Positions 37,899 through 50,200 of a stretch of 64,000 nucleotides of DNA are shown in pieces. Positions within the stretch are counted from its first letter, which is position 1, and the number at the start of each line of letters is the position of its first letter. The notes below the pieces were generated by a model, which worked only from the letters and a program-made list of their open reading frames with translations, was not told the origin of the DNA and did no database searches. The position numbers and the translations under genes were made by a program. Source of the DNA: Panagrolaimus kolymaensis (Eukaryota > Nematoda > Chromadorea > Rhabditida > Panagrolaimidae); assembly GCA_028622995.1 (NCBI GenBank), contig JAJQJQ010000073.1, positions 248,001 through 312,000 of the forward strand, given 5' to 3'.

Positions 37899-38089
37899 AG
37901 GGACATAGCTATTTCATGCCTTTTCGAAAATTTCGATACTGGGGCTGATAGGAACAGTTGGGGCGGCGCGTGTTTGAATTACCGTGCACTTTCTGTCTTA
38001 CACGGTAATTCAAACACGCGCCTTACCAAGTGTAACTTTCAGTCCCCACTATCGAAATTTCAAAAAAGGCATGAAATAGCTATGTCCCT
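37899..38089. mobile_element. TTAA-flanked foldback MITE, copy 2 (191 bp)
   Basis: Same family as the element at 29072. It begins AGGGACATAGCTATTTCATG and ends with the complement, with TTAA on both sides (37895-37898, 38090-38093). Outer arms pair over about 48 bp with a few mismatches. The inner palindrome pairs 37965-37986 with 38001-38022 without mismatch around a 14-nt loop (CACTTTCTGTCTTA). It sits 38 bp downstream of the GPCR stop codon, probably in the 3' UTR. Confidence 0.85.
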
Positions 38090-38501
38090 TTAACTTCCAA
38101 AATTTTCCAATAAATGATTTTGAAGAAGAAAAACTCGTTTTTTACAAAATTAGATAAAGAAGAAGAAACTAAAAAATGAAAGAACATACTCCTAAAAATT
38201 CTGTGATGATGGTTATCAAAAAGTAAATAATAATAAAATTTTAAGTAAAATAAATATTGGTTGTATCGTGGGCGATGAAAGTTGTAATAGAGCAACGAAA
38301 AAGGAAAAAAGGAAGCGGTGAATAATTTGCAACACTCTAAAAGTTTATAAATTTCTTCGCGATAAAACTAAAAATATATATAAAAAGTGAAAAAAAAATG
38401 TCCTCAGAGAATGATGATGATGAATCACGAACTTCTATTACCAAACCTAGGAATTAACCTTGGAATAATAACAGAAGGCTGAAGTCAATAATTTCTTCTC
38501 A

Positions 38502-38572
38502 TCATCGGAAGGGATTCGAACCGCTGATCATCGACTGAAGATCGAATGCACAAACCACTGCGCTAGTTCGGT
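38502..38572 (-). pseudogene. tRNA-like sequence, degenerate
   Basis: On the minus strand a perfect box A (TAGCGCAGTGG) and a perfect box B (GGTTCGAATCC) are spaced as in a tRNA. The acceptor arms do not pair, and position 33 of the predicted anticodon loop is C instead of U, so a working tRNA is unlikely. It could be a tRNA pseudogene or the head of a tRNA-derived SINE. No tail or target duplication could be defined. Confidence 0.5.
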
Positions 38573-39103
38573 ATCGATTTTTAGCAAGTTAATTTTTGCG
38601 TGATTTTCTTGTTGTCATCTCTTCTTATGATCGTTTGCTATTTGTTTTTTATCAGATAAAATTGGAAAGATAATCCAATGGTGTGCAATCCGCCCAATTC
38701 CAAGCTGATAATGTTCCAAGATTTGAAGCACCCATCCAAAAATTGTTTATTTCGCTTTCCCCTTCTTCTAAAGCCACTCAAAAAAGTTTTATGTTCATTC
38801 ATTATAAAGAAATTACTTGCAAGCAAAAATAACCGCCAGCATTGATGCAAGTTAATTTGCATCTGCAAATCCAGCAAAATTTGGATAAAAAGAAAAGTAT
38901 TGTGTATTTCATTCAACGCTCGAAAATTGAAAACGAAAAAGACTTGCTTGCTTTTTCATAAGTTTTCTTATCATTTTCCAATACTGCAAAATGTGTTTTA
39001 GCATTAATGAGAAAGAAGAAAGCTACAAGAAAAAGCAATTAAAGGTACACATAAACACCAAATATATTTATAACCACAATATTAAATACAAACATAACAA
39101 TAA

Positions 39104-40206
39104 TTATTTGGGCTTATTCTTTAAAAGTAAAATTTCATCCACAAGTTTGTTTCTTTGTAGTGCAACTTCAGGACGTTCTTCATTGATTTCGAAGATTGCT
39201 CGTTGGTATTGATACAACAATGGATCAAGATTTTCTTTATCAAATTGGGCATCAGATGGAGCATCATCAAAAGCTCGTTTAATCAATTCCCTAAAACCCA
39301 AATGTTAAAGTAACACAAAAATAAGCAAAACAAAACATACACAGCCCTTTCAAAAAGAGAATATCGAACATTTGGATATATTTCAATTAATGCCAGATCG
39401 TTTATTTGTTCATATGTAAGACCATCCATTTGTTCAGGAATTAACTTTGTTGGATTATGAGTCGTTATTAATTTTACTCCAGCTTTCTTCGCATTGATCA
39501 TCCGTCGAGCAATTATTGGTAAAGTTGAAGTATTATTTTCTTTAGATAGCTTTGATTTTGACCATACTTGAATTTCTTCATTTCCACTTTCACTAAAGCA
39601 GATAATTTGTAAAAATGAAACATGTTAAAAACATACATCGTCGCATCCAAATACACATTTCTTTCTTCACTTGATTCAGAAGTTAAAGCTAAACGATAAA
39701 GCTCATCCGTGTTTCGTATACTTCGTAATCCTTGTGGAGGCAAAACAGCTGTTTGAATCCTAAAAAAATCTTCCATTTTAAAGTGCTACTTATCAACACG
39801 ATAAACTTACGAGCTAATTCTTGGATCATTTTTGATTGCAACCTCCTTGGGTTTTTGTTTATTCTTTGGTAGATCGATGATAACTGGAGGAGGTTGAAAT
39901 TCATTAGCATTTGAATAAGCTTCCATTGGTTGCTGAACACTTTGACCATTTTTATTTTTGTCAGCTAATGGTTTCTTTGGTCGACGTTTCTTGAATATTT
40001 TGTTTCGAAGTATACATACAATTATAGCAAGAATTATAAGAACTCTAAAAAGCAAAGGCATATGTACTATAATAGCTTATGATTCAATATCAGTAAACAA
40101 GATTACTACTAATAGCAATTGCAAAAGCTCAATCAAACAGTACTATAAAAGCATAAGAAACTCACATGATAAAACTTCCAACTCCAATTAGAATCCACTT
40201 TATCAT
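39104..40206 (-). CDS. single-pass membrane protein, unrecognised (possibly C1orf43/NICE-3-like)
   Basis: Start MIKWILIGVGSFIM at 40206, then an intron, then VLIILAIIVCIL, together one N-terminal membrane segment followed by a basic stop-transfer (RNKIFKKRRPKKP). The rest is soluble: a low-complexity linker, then SRIQTAVLPPQGLRSIRNTD, and a helical C-terminal half (PEQMDGLTYEQINDLAL, YQYQRAIFEINEERPEVAL) ending at 39104. At least five exons with 45-60 bp introns are implied. Layout and the SRIQ segment are reminiscent of metazoan C1orf43/NICE-3, but the similarity is too weak to name it. Confidence 0.65.
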
Positions 40207-43200
40207 AATTTTTTCAGCAACAATCAATTCGGTAGTGGTGATGATAGATGCTTCTTCGGTTTGCAAATACACTACGACACAAAAAGGTGAAGTAAAAAAT
40301 TTTGAATGAATGAATAACTTTTGCTAAAGGCTTGAATTATGGTTTCAAGAAAATCACTGCGAGACCAAAATAAAAAAATACCCAAAATTTTGAGTATTTT
40401 TGATTTGTTTTTAGCTTCTAAATATCTAACTAAAAAAAGTTACACCTTATTTATTTATTTATTTTGAGTTTCCACATTTATGAAAGCCAAATTTATTTTT
40501 ATCCTTGTATTTCATCGCTTTCGTCGTCGCTGAAAGGAAAGAAAAGGCTTGTTTTCCGACTTCTTTTTGCTTCAGCAACAAACAACAAAGCTAACTGCTG
40601 GCTGCTGTTTTACCTTCCATAATAAAAGAAAATAATTTTACCTGAGGTTGTTGTTTTTCATTTTTGTTAGTTAGTTAGTTACTTGATGAAGGTGGTAGTT
40701 ATTTAAATAAAAATGTTCCTTTTTTAGCTACTACTGCATTTTGACTAACTCAAATAAACTCATTCACGGATATAAATGAGCCATTGCAGCCACCAACAAC
40801 CTACCTAGACGACTGCCGCCAACCGCGCGCGCTGTCAATTGCGCACATAAAATTCACTTTTTTTTTTGCTTTTTGCTTTTGGCTTGCTTGTTGTTTGTTT
40901 CCGGTCATTCCTTTTTATTATTTCTTTCTTTATATTCGCCTTTTTTGAGAGAAAAAAAAATACATGAAAAAGCTCATGCTTCGATTACTTTATTTTTATT
41001 TTTGACAAGATTTCCGGTGACAGGTGTTGTTGCGAATATTGTAAAATATATAAATAAGTGGCTTTTTGACTTAAATATCGATAGATAGATAGATACATAT
41101 TATTATGAATATTTTAATATGTGTATTATATAAATAAAAAAGTAAAAGTTACAGCTTGAAAATTTTAAAAGTGCGCTCAAATTTATAGAAATGGTTTTAA
41201 TTAATTTTTCATCTTACCAAATTTTTTTCTTCGTAATAGAAATTTTTCTCAATTTAATTTCCATCTAAAATCTTGTAAAAAAAATTCTTAAAATATTTGC
41301 ATAACCTAAATATTTTTTTAAAACTTTTTTTATTTTCTAAAATTTAGAACTCAATTTTGTTTATAGTTTTTAATCTTTTTTGTTTGAGAGCGGCTTTTTG
41401 GGAAAATATTAAGCTTCCTATTAAAATTTGATGATTCCGAAACTTTTGCTCTTTTGAATTGATTTGTTTTTCTTCTAATATCTTTAACTTTTACGTTTTT
41501 AAAAGAAGCTGCATATGTATATTTTTTTTATAATTTTGCAAGCAAGAATTAACACTCCTTTTTTTTCTTGGCTTCATCTTGACTATTAGACTTTAAATTT
41601 GAATTGCCTTCGTTTCGTTTCCCTTACATTTTTTTCTTCTCATTATCTCTTTCTTTTCCTTCTGCTTTTTCTTCTTCTTTCTTTGGTTAATATGTTTGCT
41701 TGCTTTTCATCTCATCTTCTGATGGCACTTTTATTTTATTCGTTCGTTCATTCCATTTCATTTTTCACGCCCAATTACGGCGATGACTTTTTTGCATTCC
41801 CCTTCTTTTTTTGCTGCGTGTTTGTATGCTATTTTGGCCATTTCATTTTTTTCTTTCTCTGTGGTCAAGTCAAATTTAAAAAAAAGTAATACTCAAGTTT
41901 TTTTTTTGAAGAAATTAAATGCATCTGGTGCCATTTGCGCGCGTTAAATTTATTTTCTTCTGATGCATCAAGAAATTTAAAAGAAGAAAAAATGAAGAGG
42001 AAGAAGGAAACGTGTTAGTCTTAATCTAAAGAATTTTAAATTGGTTAAAAAAAAATAGAGAAGAAAAATAAGGCAAAAAAATAAATAGTAGTAATGAGAA
42101 TGAATGAGATAGATAAGAAAAATAAAATAAATAAAGTAAAATAAAATCTAAAAAAAATAGTATTAAAGTTTTTATCCAAAGAATATTTATTTGTTTGTTT
42201 TTAGGGTGCCACGATATCTTTACTGTATCTTTGCATACTCAACAAAAAATAGTTTTTTTGTGTGTTCATCTTTATTTTTCTAAAAATTTTAATGATGGTC
42301 AGAATTTTTATTTTTTGTGGATCTATTTGACTTGGATTTTCATTTCCATTAAATATCTTGGATTTGGAACTTCCACCACCAAATTTGTCTATTATTGTGC
42401 TTTATTATTTTTGTGGCATTTATTTACTCCTGCAATTTTTTGCTTTGAAATATTTTCTCTCCCTTCTTTTTTACATCAATCGTCTGTCTCATAGTAATTT
42501 ATCATTTTTTACTGCTTCTTCCGGTTTTATTTTTTCATTTCAAAAACATTGCCATAGTTTCACATCTTTAATATTTTATTTTCTTCTTTTTGACTTATAA
42601 AAATAATGACCATCAAAAAACCAAAAATAACGACGTTTATAATCTCCATTTTTATATTTTTGCTTCAATCTATTACATATATACATATTATTTTTTCCTT
42701 AAAGGTTAGAAGAAAAAGCTGTGTTATTTATTAGAAAAACGTATTTATTTCATCTCGAATCCGGAAATATGTGTTATTTTTTTAATACATACATATGTAT
42801 TTTTTTGCAGTCGGCTTTTATCTCTTCTTTTTCATTTAGCAGCAAAAAAAGACAACTAATGTGTTTGGTCATTTTTTATTTTACACATTGAATTCTATAA
42901 AGATTAATAAACACATTGAGTAACAAAAAAAAGGTTGGCACCATCCAAAGATTTTTTTTCAGCTGTATAATATTTTTAAAAAAGTTATTTTTGTTATTAA
43001 AAAATTTTGGCTGGCCATTTCTCTCTTTTTTTTCCAATCATAGCTTCTTATTTTTTTGTTGGCTTCTTCCAATTTTTTTTATCAGATATAAAAAAATTCT
43101 ATGCTTCCATTAACTCATACTTTAGCAAAAAATGCCCCGGAAAAATTTGGTTAATCTAAAAAAAATTTATATATATTTTTATAGTTTATTCTTTGCAAAT

Positions 43201-46200
43201 TGCAATAATATTGCATGAAAAATAAAAAAACACCAGCTTCTTATTTTTCATATCGAAGAAGAAGACACAAGCAGCAATCATAAAATGAACTTATTTTTTA
43301 ATATAATATTTTTTTGTGGCAGTCATAAATTTTTTTATTAACACACAATAAAGAAACCTCATTTATTCTTAAGACTATTTTTTTACACCGTTATGCCTTT
43401 TTCTTCTTTCTTTTTTTTTTATAGCTAGCCTCATTGTTGCGCAAAACTCATTTTCAAAATAATAAAAAAAGTTTTTTTATTGACTCTATTTTTTTGTTGT
43501 TGGTATTTTTGTTTGATGCGTTTTGATTCATTCAAAAATAAAATCAGAAAAACGGCGCCAATGGAAAATAAAAGTGAACGGTTTCAAAACATTGACACTT
43601 GGTTGGCGGCTTTGAGGCGCCTCTAAACCCCAAAAATAGGATCAAATAAAAAAATAAGATTATCTTTATTTAATGCTGCCATAGGAAAAGAAAAGGATAT
43701 GTATTTTTGGTTATAAAATTAAATAAATGGAGTGAAATGGAGAAAAGTAATCCAGGAAGGAAAGATTTATTTAATAAAAAAAATTATAAATGGTTTTGAT
43801 TTTGTCGTTGTTGATGGAAAAATGTGGAAAAGGAAATTATTTTCGGTTATGATTTTTTTTTGCAATTTTTCTTATTTAGGAATCTGTCATTAATTTTTTG
43901 CATTCATTTCTTATTAGATAACAGTAACAATTTTTTTTCTAAATTTTGTGACTATCATTTTTCCCTCGATACCCAAAAATATTTTTTTAAAACTAAAAAA
44001 TATGTGACAGCTTTTTTTCAAATTCACACAAAATTATTAGTTTTTTTCCTTCTTTTTTTTCATTTCCGATCTTCCAAAAGGTTAACAACATCAATCAGTT
44101 AATCGGTCAAAAAGGAAGAAGATGGAAAAACAATAACAAAATGTTATTATTTTATTATTTCCACCACCGCCGCCATCTGCCAACCAATCAAAAGATTGAC
44201 GACAAATTGACAAGCCTTCCTTCATTTTTTCCATCATCTTATTCCATCGCCTTTTTTTTTTAATTTTTGCTCTTTCAAGTTTAATTTTTTTCTTGCTTTT
44301 GATTTTTACCTCTTTCTTTAAACTTGCCCATCTTTAAAAAAAAAACAGCTTTTTACTCAACTATATTTTTCCATTTTTCAATGGCCACCTATTTTTTAAA
44401 ATTATATTTGAGTAAAAAATGATTGAATGAAAATGAAGATGCAAAAAAGCTGGCATCATTTCACTAACACACACATTACCGAATTTATTCAATAATATAC
44501 TTATAAACGGAAAAGATGGCAGCATCCGCAGCTAATCCCTTCTCTTTTTTTCTCTCTCTCTCTCGGTTGCTTGAGTTTATATAATCATCGTTTAAAAAGA
44601 ATTAAACTCCTTAAAAATAAAATAATAAAGATGGATGCTTTTCTTTTCTTTATCCATCTTCTTCTTATTTATTTTTTTCTTCGATTGCGTGTGTTGTTGT
44701 TTAATCCGCCTTCATTCGTTCATCATCATTCGCGCACACCCGAGCTCTTCAACAATAAAAAACGAAGAACTCCGCCTTGGCACGAGCCTGGTCACTTTTT
44801 TTCTTTCTCCCAACTAATTTTTTTTTCTACTTATTACTGGCCTGCCATGAGTTTCCGCCCGTCCCCCTTTTTTATGTGTGCCTTTCTAATTGTGAGGTTA
44901 AGATGGTTTTTCACTTTTTGCGCTAGTAGCTACTCCCATGTTTATGTCTTACTGCCCTTCTGTTTTTTTATATATGTATGTGTGATGTCCACTTAAAAAA
45001 AGGCCAAGTCGTTTTTTTTTCTTCTTCTTAATATTAATCTCTCTACAGAGCTTTGGTTACGTTTTTTTGTTTGGCTTTTAAAGGAGAAAAATAAATAATA
45101 GCTGCCAGCAGCCATTATTCTTGACTTCTTGCCTCCTTTTTGATGTTTCTTTTATTTTTGTAGGGCTTCTAAAAATATTTTGGACTTACATAATTTTTCA
45201 TAATTGTTTCAGAAAAATTTGAGGTAATTAATATTTAATTTTTGCCTATTTTCGCAAAACAATTTTTAATCGTTTTTTTTACATTAATTTAATAATGTCC
45301 AGCATTTATTTTTGGCTTTATTTATTTATTTTATTTTTTTCCCATTCATTATGCTTCTTTCTATTTTTAGAATTTGCATAATTAACCTTCTTCCATATCA
45401 TTTCAACTAACTTACGCTGGCTGCTGCCACCCATATATTATTTTAATTCAAAAATTTAAGTAAAATAAAAAAAAAATGCCATCGGTCGTCGTCGTCATTG
45501 TTTGTCTTGACTTTTCTCTCTTCAGAACGTTTTTGTTATTTGCCATAAGGGAATTTTTTTTTTTTTTTTTTGAGTGACCATTATTTGCTTCTCCTCCATT
45601 TATTTTTTATTTTTTTCAAAGCCTTTAAACCTCCTCCTAATTCTAAAAAAAGAAAGAATTTTGCTTTTTTTTTTTTGCTTTTGACGGCTGAAAAAAAAAT
45701 GAAATGCGTTGTAATGTGCCTTCTTCTTCCTTCTTCGTCTAAAATCAATTAGCGCCATCCGCTGCTGCTTTCTGCCTCCTCCGGATGAGAATGAATGAGA
45801 TGAGATATATCCCCAATTTATTTATGCCTCTGCTTCTTCTCCTCCCGACTTTTCAAGCTTAAATATTTATTTTTATTTTTTGGATTTTTCAGTTCTTTTT
45901 TTTACTCTTAAAAAATGAAAAAATCTTTGAAATGCAAGCAAGAAAGTCAGAGAAGTTTCATGTTTTTTAATTTTTATGATGAAAAGCAACGTAATTTTTT
46001 TAGAGAGAGAAATGAGTGACCAAATAAGACTATTTAGATTCATCTTTTTTTACTTTTTTTCTTGTGCCAAAGAAGTGAAAAAAAAATAGAGGACAGAAAA
46101 GAGAGAAGTATCAAATAGATTGCTTAAGGGTATTTTAGAAATAAGCTTCTTTTTTTCTTCCTTCCATAATAAAGGATTAGTAGTGTTTACTCACACTTTT

Positions 46201-47275
46201 TCTTTTCTTTTGCTTTGCCGCGTTTGACTTTGCAAAAAATAAATGAATAAATGGAAAAAAATAGACTATTACTGAATGCTTTTTTGGCTTAATTTTTTTC
46301 TTTAATTAACGGAGGACCAATGATAGTAACAAAATTTGTAAGAATTATTGCAAAATTTTATAACTCACATTTTCCCTTTGAAACCGCCAATTCATTTCCT
46401 AACACGAAATTTTACTTTATTTAATTTGAGCTTCAACCAAACTCCACCCTTAATTTATAATTTCATTAACACCCGTTCGTGGACGACGACGTTGCATTAT
46501 TGTTGTTGCTTCCCTCAAAAAAATAATTCAAAAAAAAACAAAACACCCATTTTTATGTAGAAATAAAAATTGCTTTTTCATTTTTTTTGGCCGCGGTTTA
46601 GGTCAAACCCAAAAAGGAGGGATGCAATTTGTTTCGGTTATTTTTATTCCAACTTGCCTCTTTTGTTGTTTTTCAATGTTTTGTATTTTCACTGCGTTGT
46701 TGTAAAAAACCTTTTTCTCGCCATATTTTTTTTATTTTAAATCCATCCCTTATATTTCAGCCGCCGTTTTTTTAGATGACCGTGCCCTTTTCTTCTTTGC
46801 TTTTTTTCTATGTAAAAATTTTCTTTCCTTTTCGAAATTTTTTAATGATTGATCCATTCATTTATTTTTTTATGTGCGCGGTTTTTATGTTTTTAAAGTT
46901 TCTTTTTCTAATTGCCATTGAAGCCTTTTTCCAAAAAATAATTCTCTACATCGAATTACCAGTAACACTATTTGACTTATTATCGTTCATTTTTGCTTAC
47001 TCTCATCATTGATTGTTTCGTGAAAAAATTTATAAAACTTTGAATATAATTTTTTCTGTGATCTTTTTAGATTCCAGCTATAATTTCTCAAACATTTAAT
47101 TTTTATTATTGCCTCATGCAATAATAGCATCACTTATATTTGGTATAATTTAAAAACATTCCATAATCACTTACAAATATCATCATCGACATCGAAACTA
47201 AAGTTTTTTAAAAAAAAAACTTTTTAAATGAAAAAAACTACGAGTAAAAAATATTAATTTATTTTCTTATTTAAA
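40207..47275. other. 7-kb T-rich non-coding region upstream of the cadherin
   Basis: No gene is supported. The plus strand is heavily pyrimidine-rich from about 41 to 47 kb (long T and TTC/TTTC runs), so many hydrophobic Phe/Leu/Ser-rich frames appear that are artefacts. Short simple repeats include GATA units near 41079-41095, TC repeats near 44551-44566 and a T run near 45551-45571. The region probably holds the cadherin promoter, perhaps with an unseen non-coding first exon and alternative promoters. A 45-bp relative of the GATAGTAA unit is at 46322-46366. Confidence 0.5.
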
Positions 47276-50200
47276 ATGAAATCATCATGCATTAGATTAA
47301 TTCTTTATTGTATTTTTATTTATTTTAATTTTTCATTGGCTGCAAAGGTGAGTGACTTATATTTTTTTTATTAAAAATATGGGCACTTTTAAAATTCAAT
47401 CATCCGGAAAAAAATCATTGAGTAATGAATGATTGATTTTTTATTTTCTTGCACTTCTTCGATTCTTTTGTTTTATATTTTTTGATGATTGCTTACTTAT
47501 TTTTTAAATTTATTTATTTGTTTCCTCGGATGCGCGCGCTTTCAAGAGGATAATGGGTTTAGTTTTTTTCAATAGAACAGACATTCATTCATTCCCAGAG
47601 TTTATTTCCTATTCCAACTAGAAAAAAAAGATAGATCCTTCCTTTATATTTTTTTGAAGTGAGTAAGTGGCGACCATCTTGCAAAACTACACTTATATGG
47701 GAGCTAGTAGCTTGGGCTTCTACGATCCCGATTGATGATTTTTTTTTCTTCGAAAAAGGGTCAAAAATCAGCGAATAACAAAAAATGTGAAAAATAAAAA
47801 TAAAAAAATGCAAAAAATGACAAAATTAAAAAAAAATGAGAGTAATCAAATTTAAGTAATTATTTAAAAATTTTGTATTACTTTCCAGGTTTATCCAATC
47901 CGATTTGATGCCCCTATTGGTTGGTTGCTGGCTGATTTAGCATTTGATGGAGTGTGTAATAAACATGAAAATTTATCAATACAAAAATCAGAACATTCTG
48001 TATTTTTTAAAGTTGAAAACCATACTATTCTTTCGGCATCGCCACTTGGGGTTTTAAAGGGTCAAAAATTTTTATTGAATATTCTCGCTGAACGAAAACC
48101 ATATGAAAGGGTTTTAACTATTTTTGCTGAAATTCAAAATGAGTAAGTTTTACGCTAAGAATGTGTATTTTTTGGATTTAAAATTTTTTGTCGCTTCAGA
48201 GCCTCGCCTCAATTTCTCCATCCAATTTACGCCACTTCCATTGATTTCACATCTGCCCCAGAAACGGAATTAATACTTCCAGGAAGAATTTCACTTAAAA
48301 ATGAAACATCAACAGAAATATATTTTGGCCCTGTAACGACGAATGATAATGATTTTATTACTTTTGTTAATGCAAAAGAATATCTTCATGGATCTTTTGC
48401 AAAAATTTATCTTTCAAGAAGACCAAAAAAATTTGAAACCAAAAAAGAAATTTATATTGGAGCTTTTGATCGTCGACAACAACAAAAGCGAGTGGCATTA
48501 ACAAAATTAATTGTGGATATTCGAAGTGCTTCCATGGCGCCACCTATTTTTGAATCCAATGTTTATGTTGTTGAAATTAAAAGTGTTCAAGCTCATTCAA
48601 CTTTATTGAGAGTTAAAGCAAAGTGAGTTTATTTGTATCCATAATTTTTTTCCAAAAACGATCAGTAGTAGCATGTAATCCTTTTCAATTATATATATCG
48701 CTTCCGTTTTTTTCTTTCTTACAAAAATAACTAATCCTCACAAATGAGTTATTATTATTGTCTTATTTTCGCGTCTTTTTTCTTTGACCCTTTTCTCCAG
48801 TTTTTTCCATCTTTTTTTGTTTTGTTTGTTTACGCAAAAAAAAGAAAAAGCTTTTTAAGTTTTTTCCTTCTTTTTTTCCCGATTTTTTCAACCAAACTGG
48901 CCGAGGTCATCGTCGCCGCTTTTGCTTGGATTTTTTTTAAAGCTTTTTCTTGTCGTCATCTTCGTTGGAAGAAGAAAGAAAGGATAAATACAAAAACACA
49001 AAAATGAGGGAGGAAGCGGATATTAAATAGAAAAGAAAAAAAGGGAAAGTAGTAATCGGATCAAAAACAAAACAAAAAAAATTGCAACCTGAAAGAAAAA
49101 AAGAAGGAAGATCAAAGACAAAAAAGAGAGTAATCGATTTGTTACATGAAAAATGACAGTAACCAAAGAATCAAAATTTTTCCAAGGAGTTAGACACTTG
49201 AAAATCAGTTAAAATTTGTTAAAAATTTAATCGAATCAAAAATATTGTAGAAATCACAAAATTCTAAAAACTTTTAATAACAAACATATTTTCCAGAGCC
49301 TCACGTGGAACAGCTTTTTATCGAATTGATCCAGAATCAAGTGTATTTGATATTGCACCCATTGCAGGAGATATATTTGCTACAACCACATTAAAAAATG
49401 GAATATATGAATTTTTTGTTATTGCTGTTGATGCTTTAGAACAGGTAAAATCCCTATCTTTTTTTTTTGGTTTTTATAATGAAAGTATTTTTCTTTTAGG
49501 AAAGTAAAGCTAAAATTAAAGTCATCGTTGGCGGTGGTAATTCTCCAGCTTTATTTAAATCATCATCATCAAGAAAAACTCGAACAGCTAAAAGAGATCG
49601 AGCTAGTGATGTTTTTATTGCTTTAAAAGAAGATCACCCGATTGGATTTTTAAATCAACAAATTGCACTTTTTACTGATGAAAGTATTGAAGGCGCGCCT
49701 TTAACTTCGGAATATTTAAAAGTTTTTAATAATGGCTCAATAGAATTAATCAAAAGCTTAAATTATGAAAAGCAAAATGAAATTCACGTTAATATTCCGA
49801 TTACTGGCGATTTTAATAGTAAGTTAAAAATGACAATAGTTTGAGAATTTTGATTACTTTCAATGAAAGTAAAAATTTTTAAACAATATTTTTCAAATTT
49901 TGCGTTACTATCACATTGAGATAGTAATTATTTTTTGACAATATTTTGCAAATTTTGCGTTACTATCACGTTGAGATAGTAATGATATTTAGCAATATTT
50001 TGCAAGATTGGGTTACTCTCTTTCTTCTTTTTTGTTTATTTTTTCAAAAATTTATTTCTATCTTCATTTTTTTCTGAACAAATTAAATATTTAAATGGTT
50101 TAAACTTTTCGCTTAAATTTCATGCATCAATGTTTGTTATGCTCATTTTCTTTTATTTTTCACTTTTCAGAAATTATGCCTAAAGGGCTCTTGCGCAATT

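Noticed and set aside
38399..38458. 19-codon frame MSSENDDDESRT
   Set aside because: Starts well but stops after 19 codons with no good donor; too short to support.
41599..46982. Many Phe/Leu/Ser-rich open frames on the plus strand
   Set aside because: They are translations of T-rich low-complexity DNA, lack splice logic or conserved motifs, and change frame at every T run.
49865..50020. CRISPR-like array
   Set aside because: The repeated units are themselves AT-rich palindrome-ended elements with 7-nt linkers, not repeats with unique spacers, and this is a eukaryotic genome.
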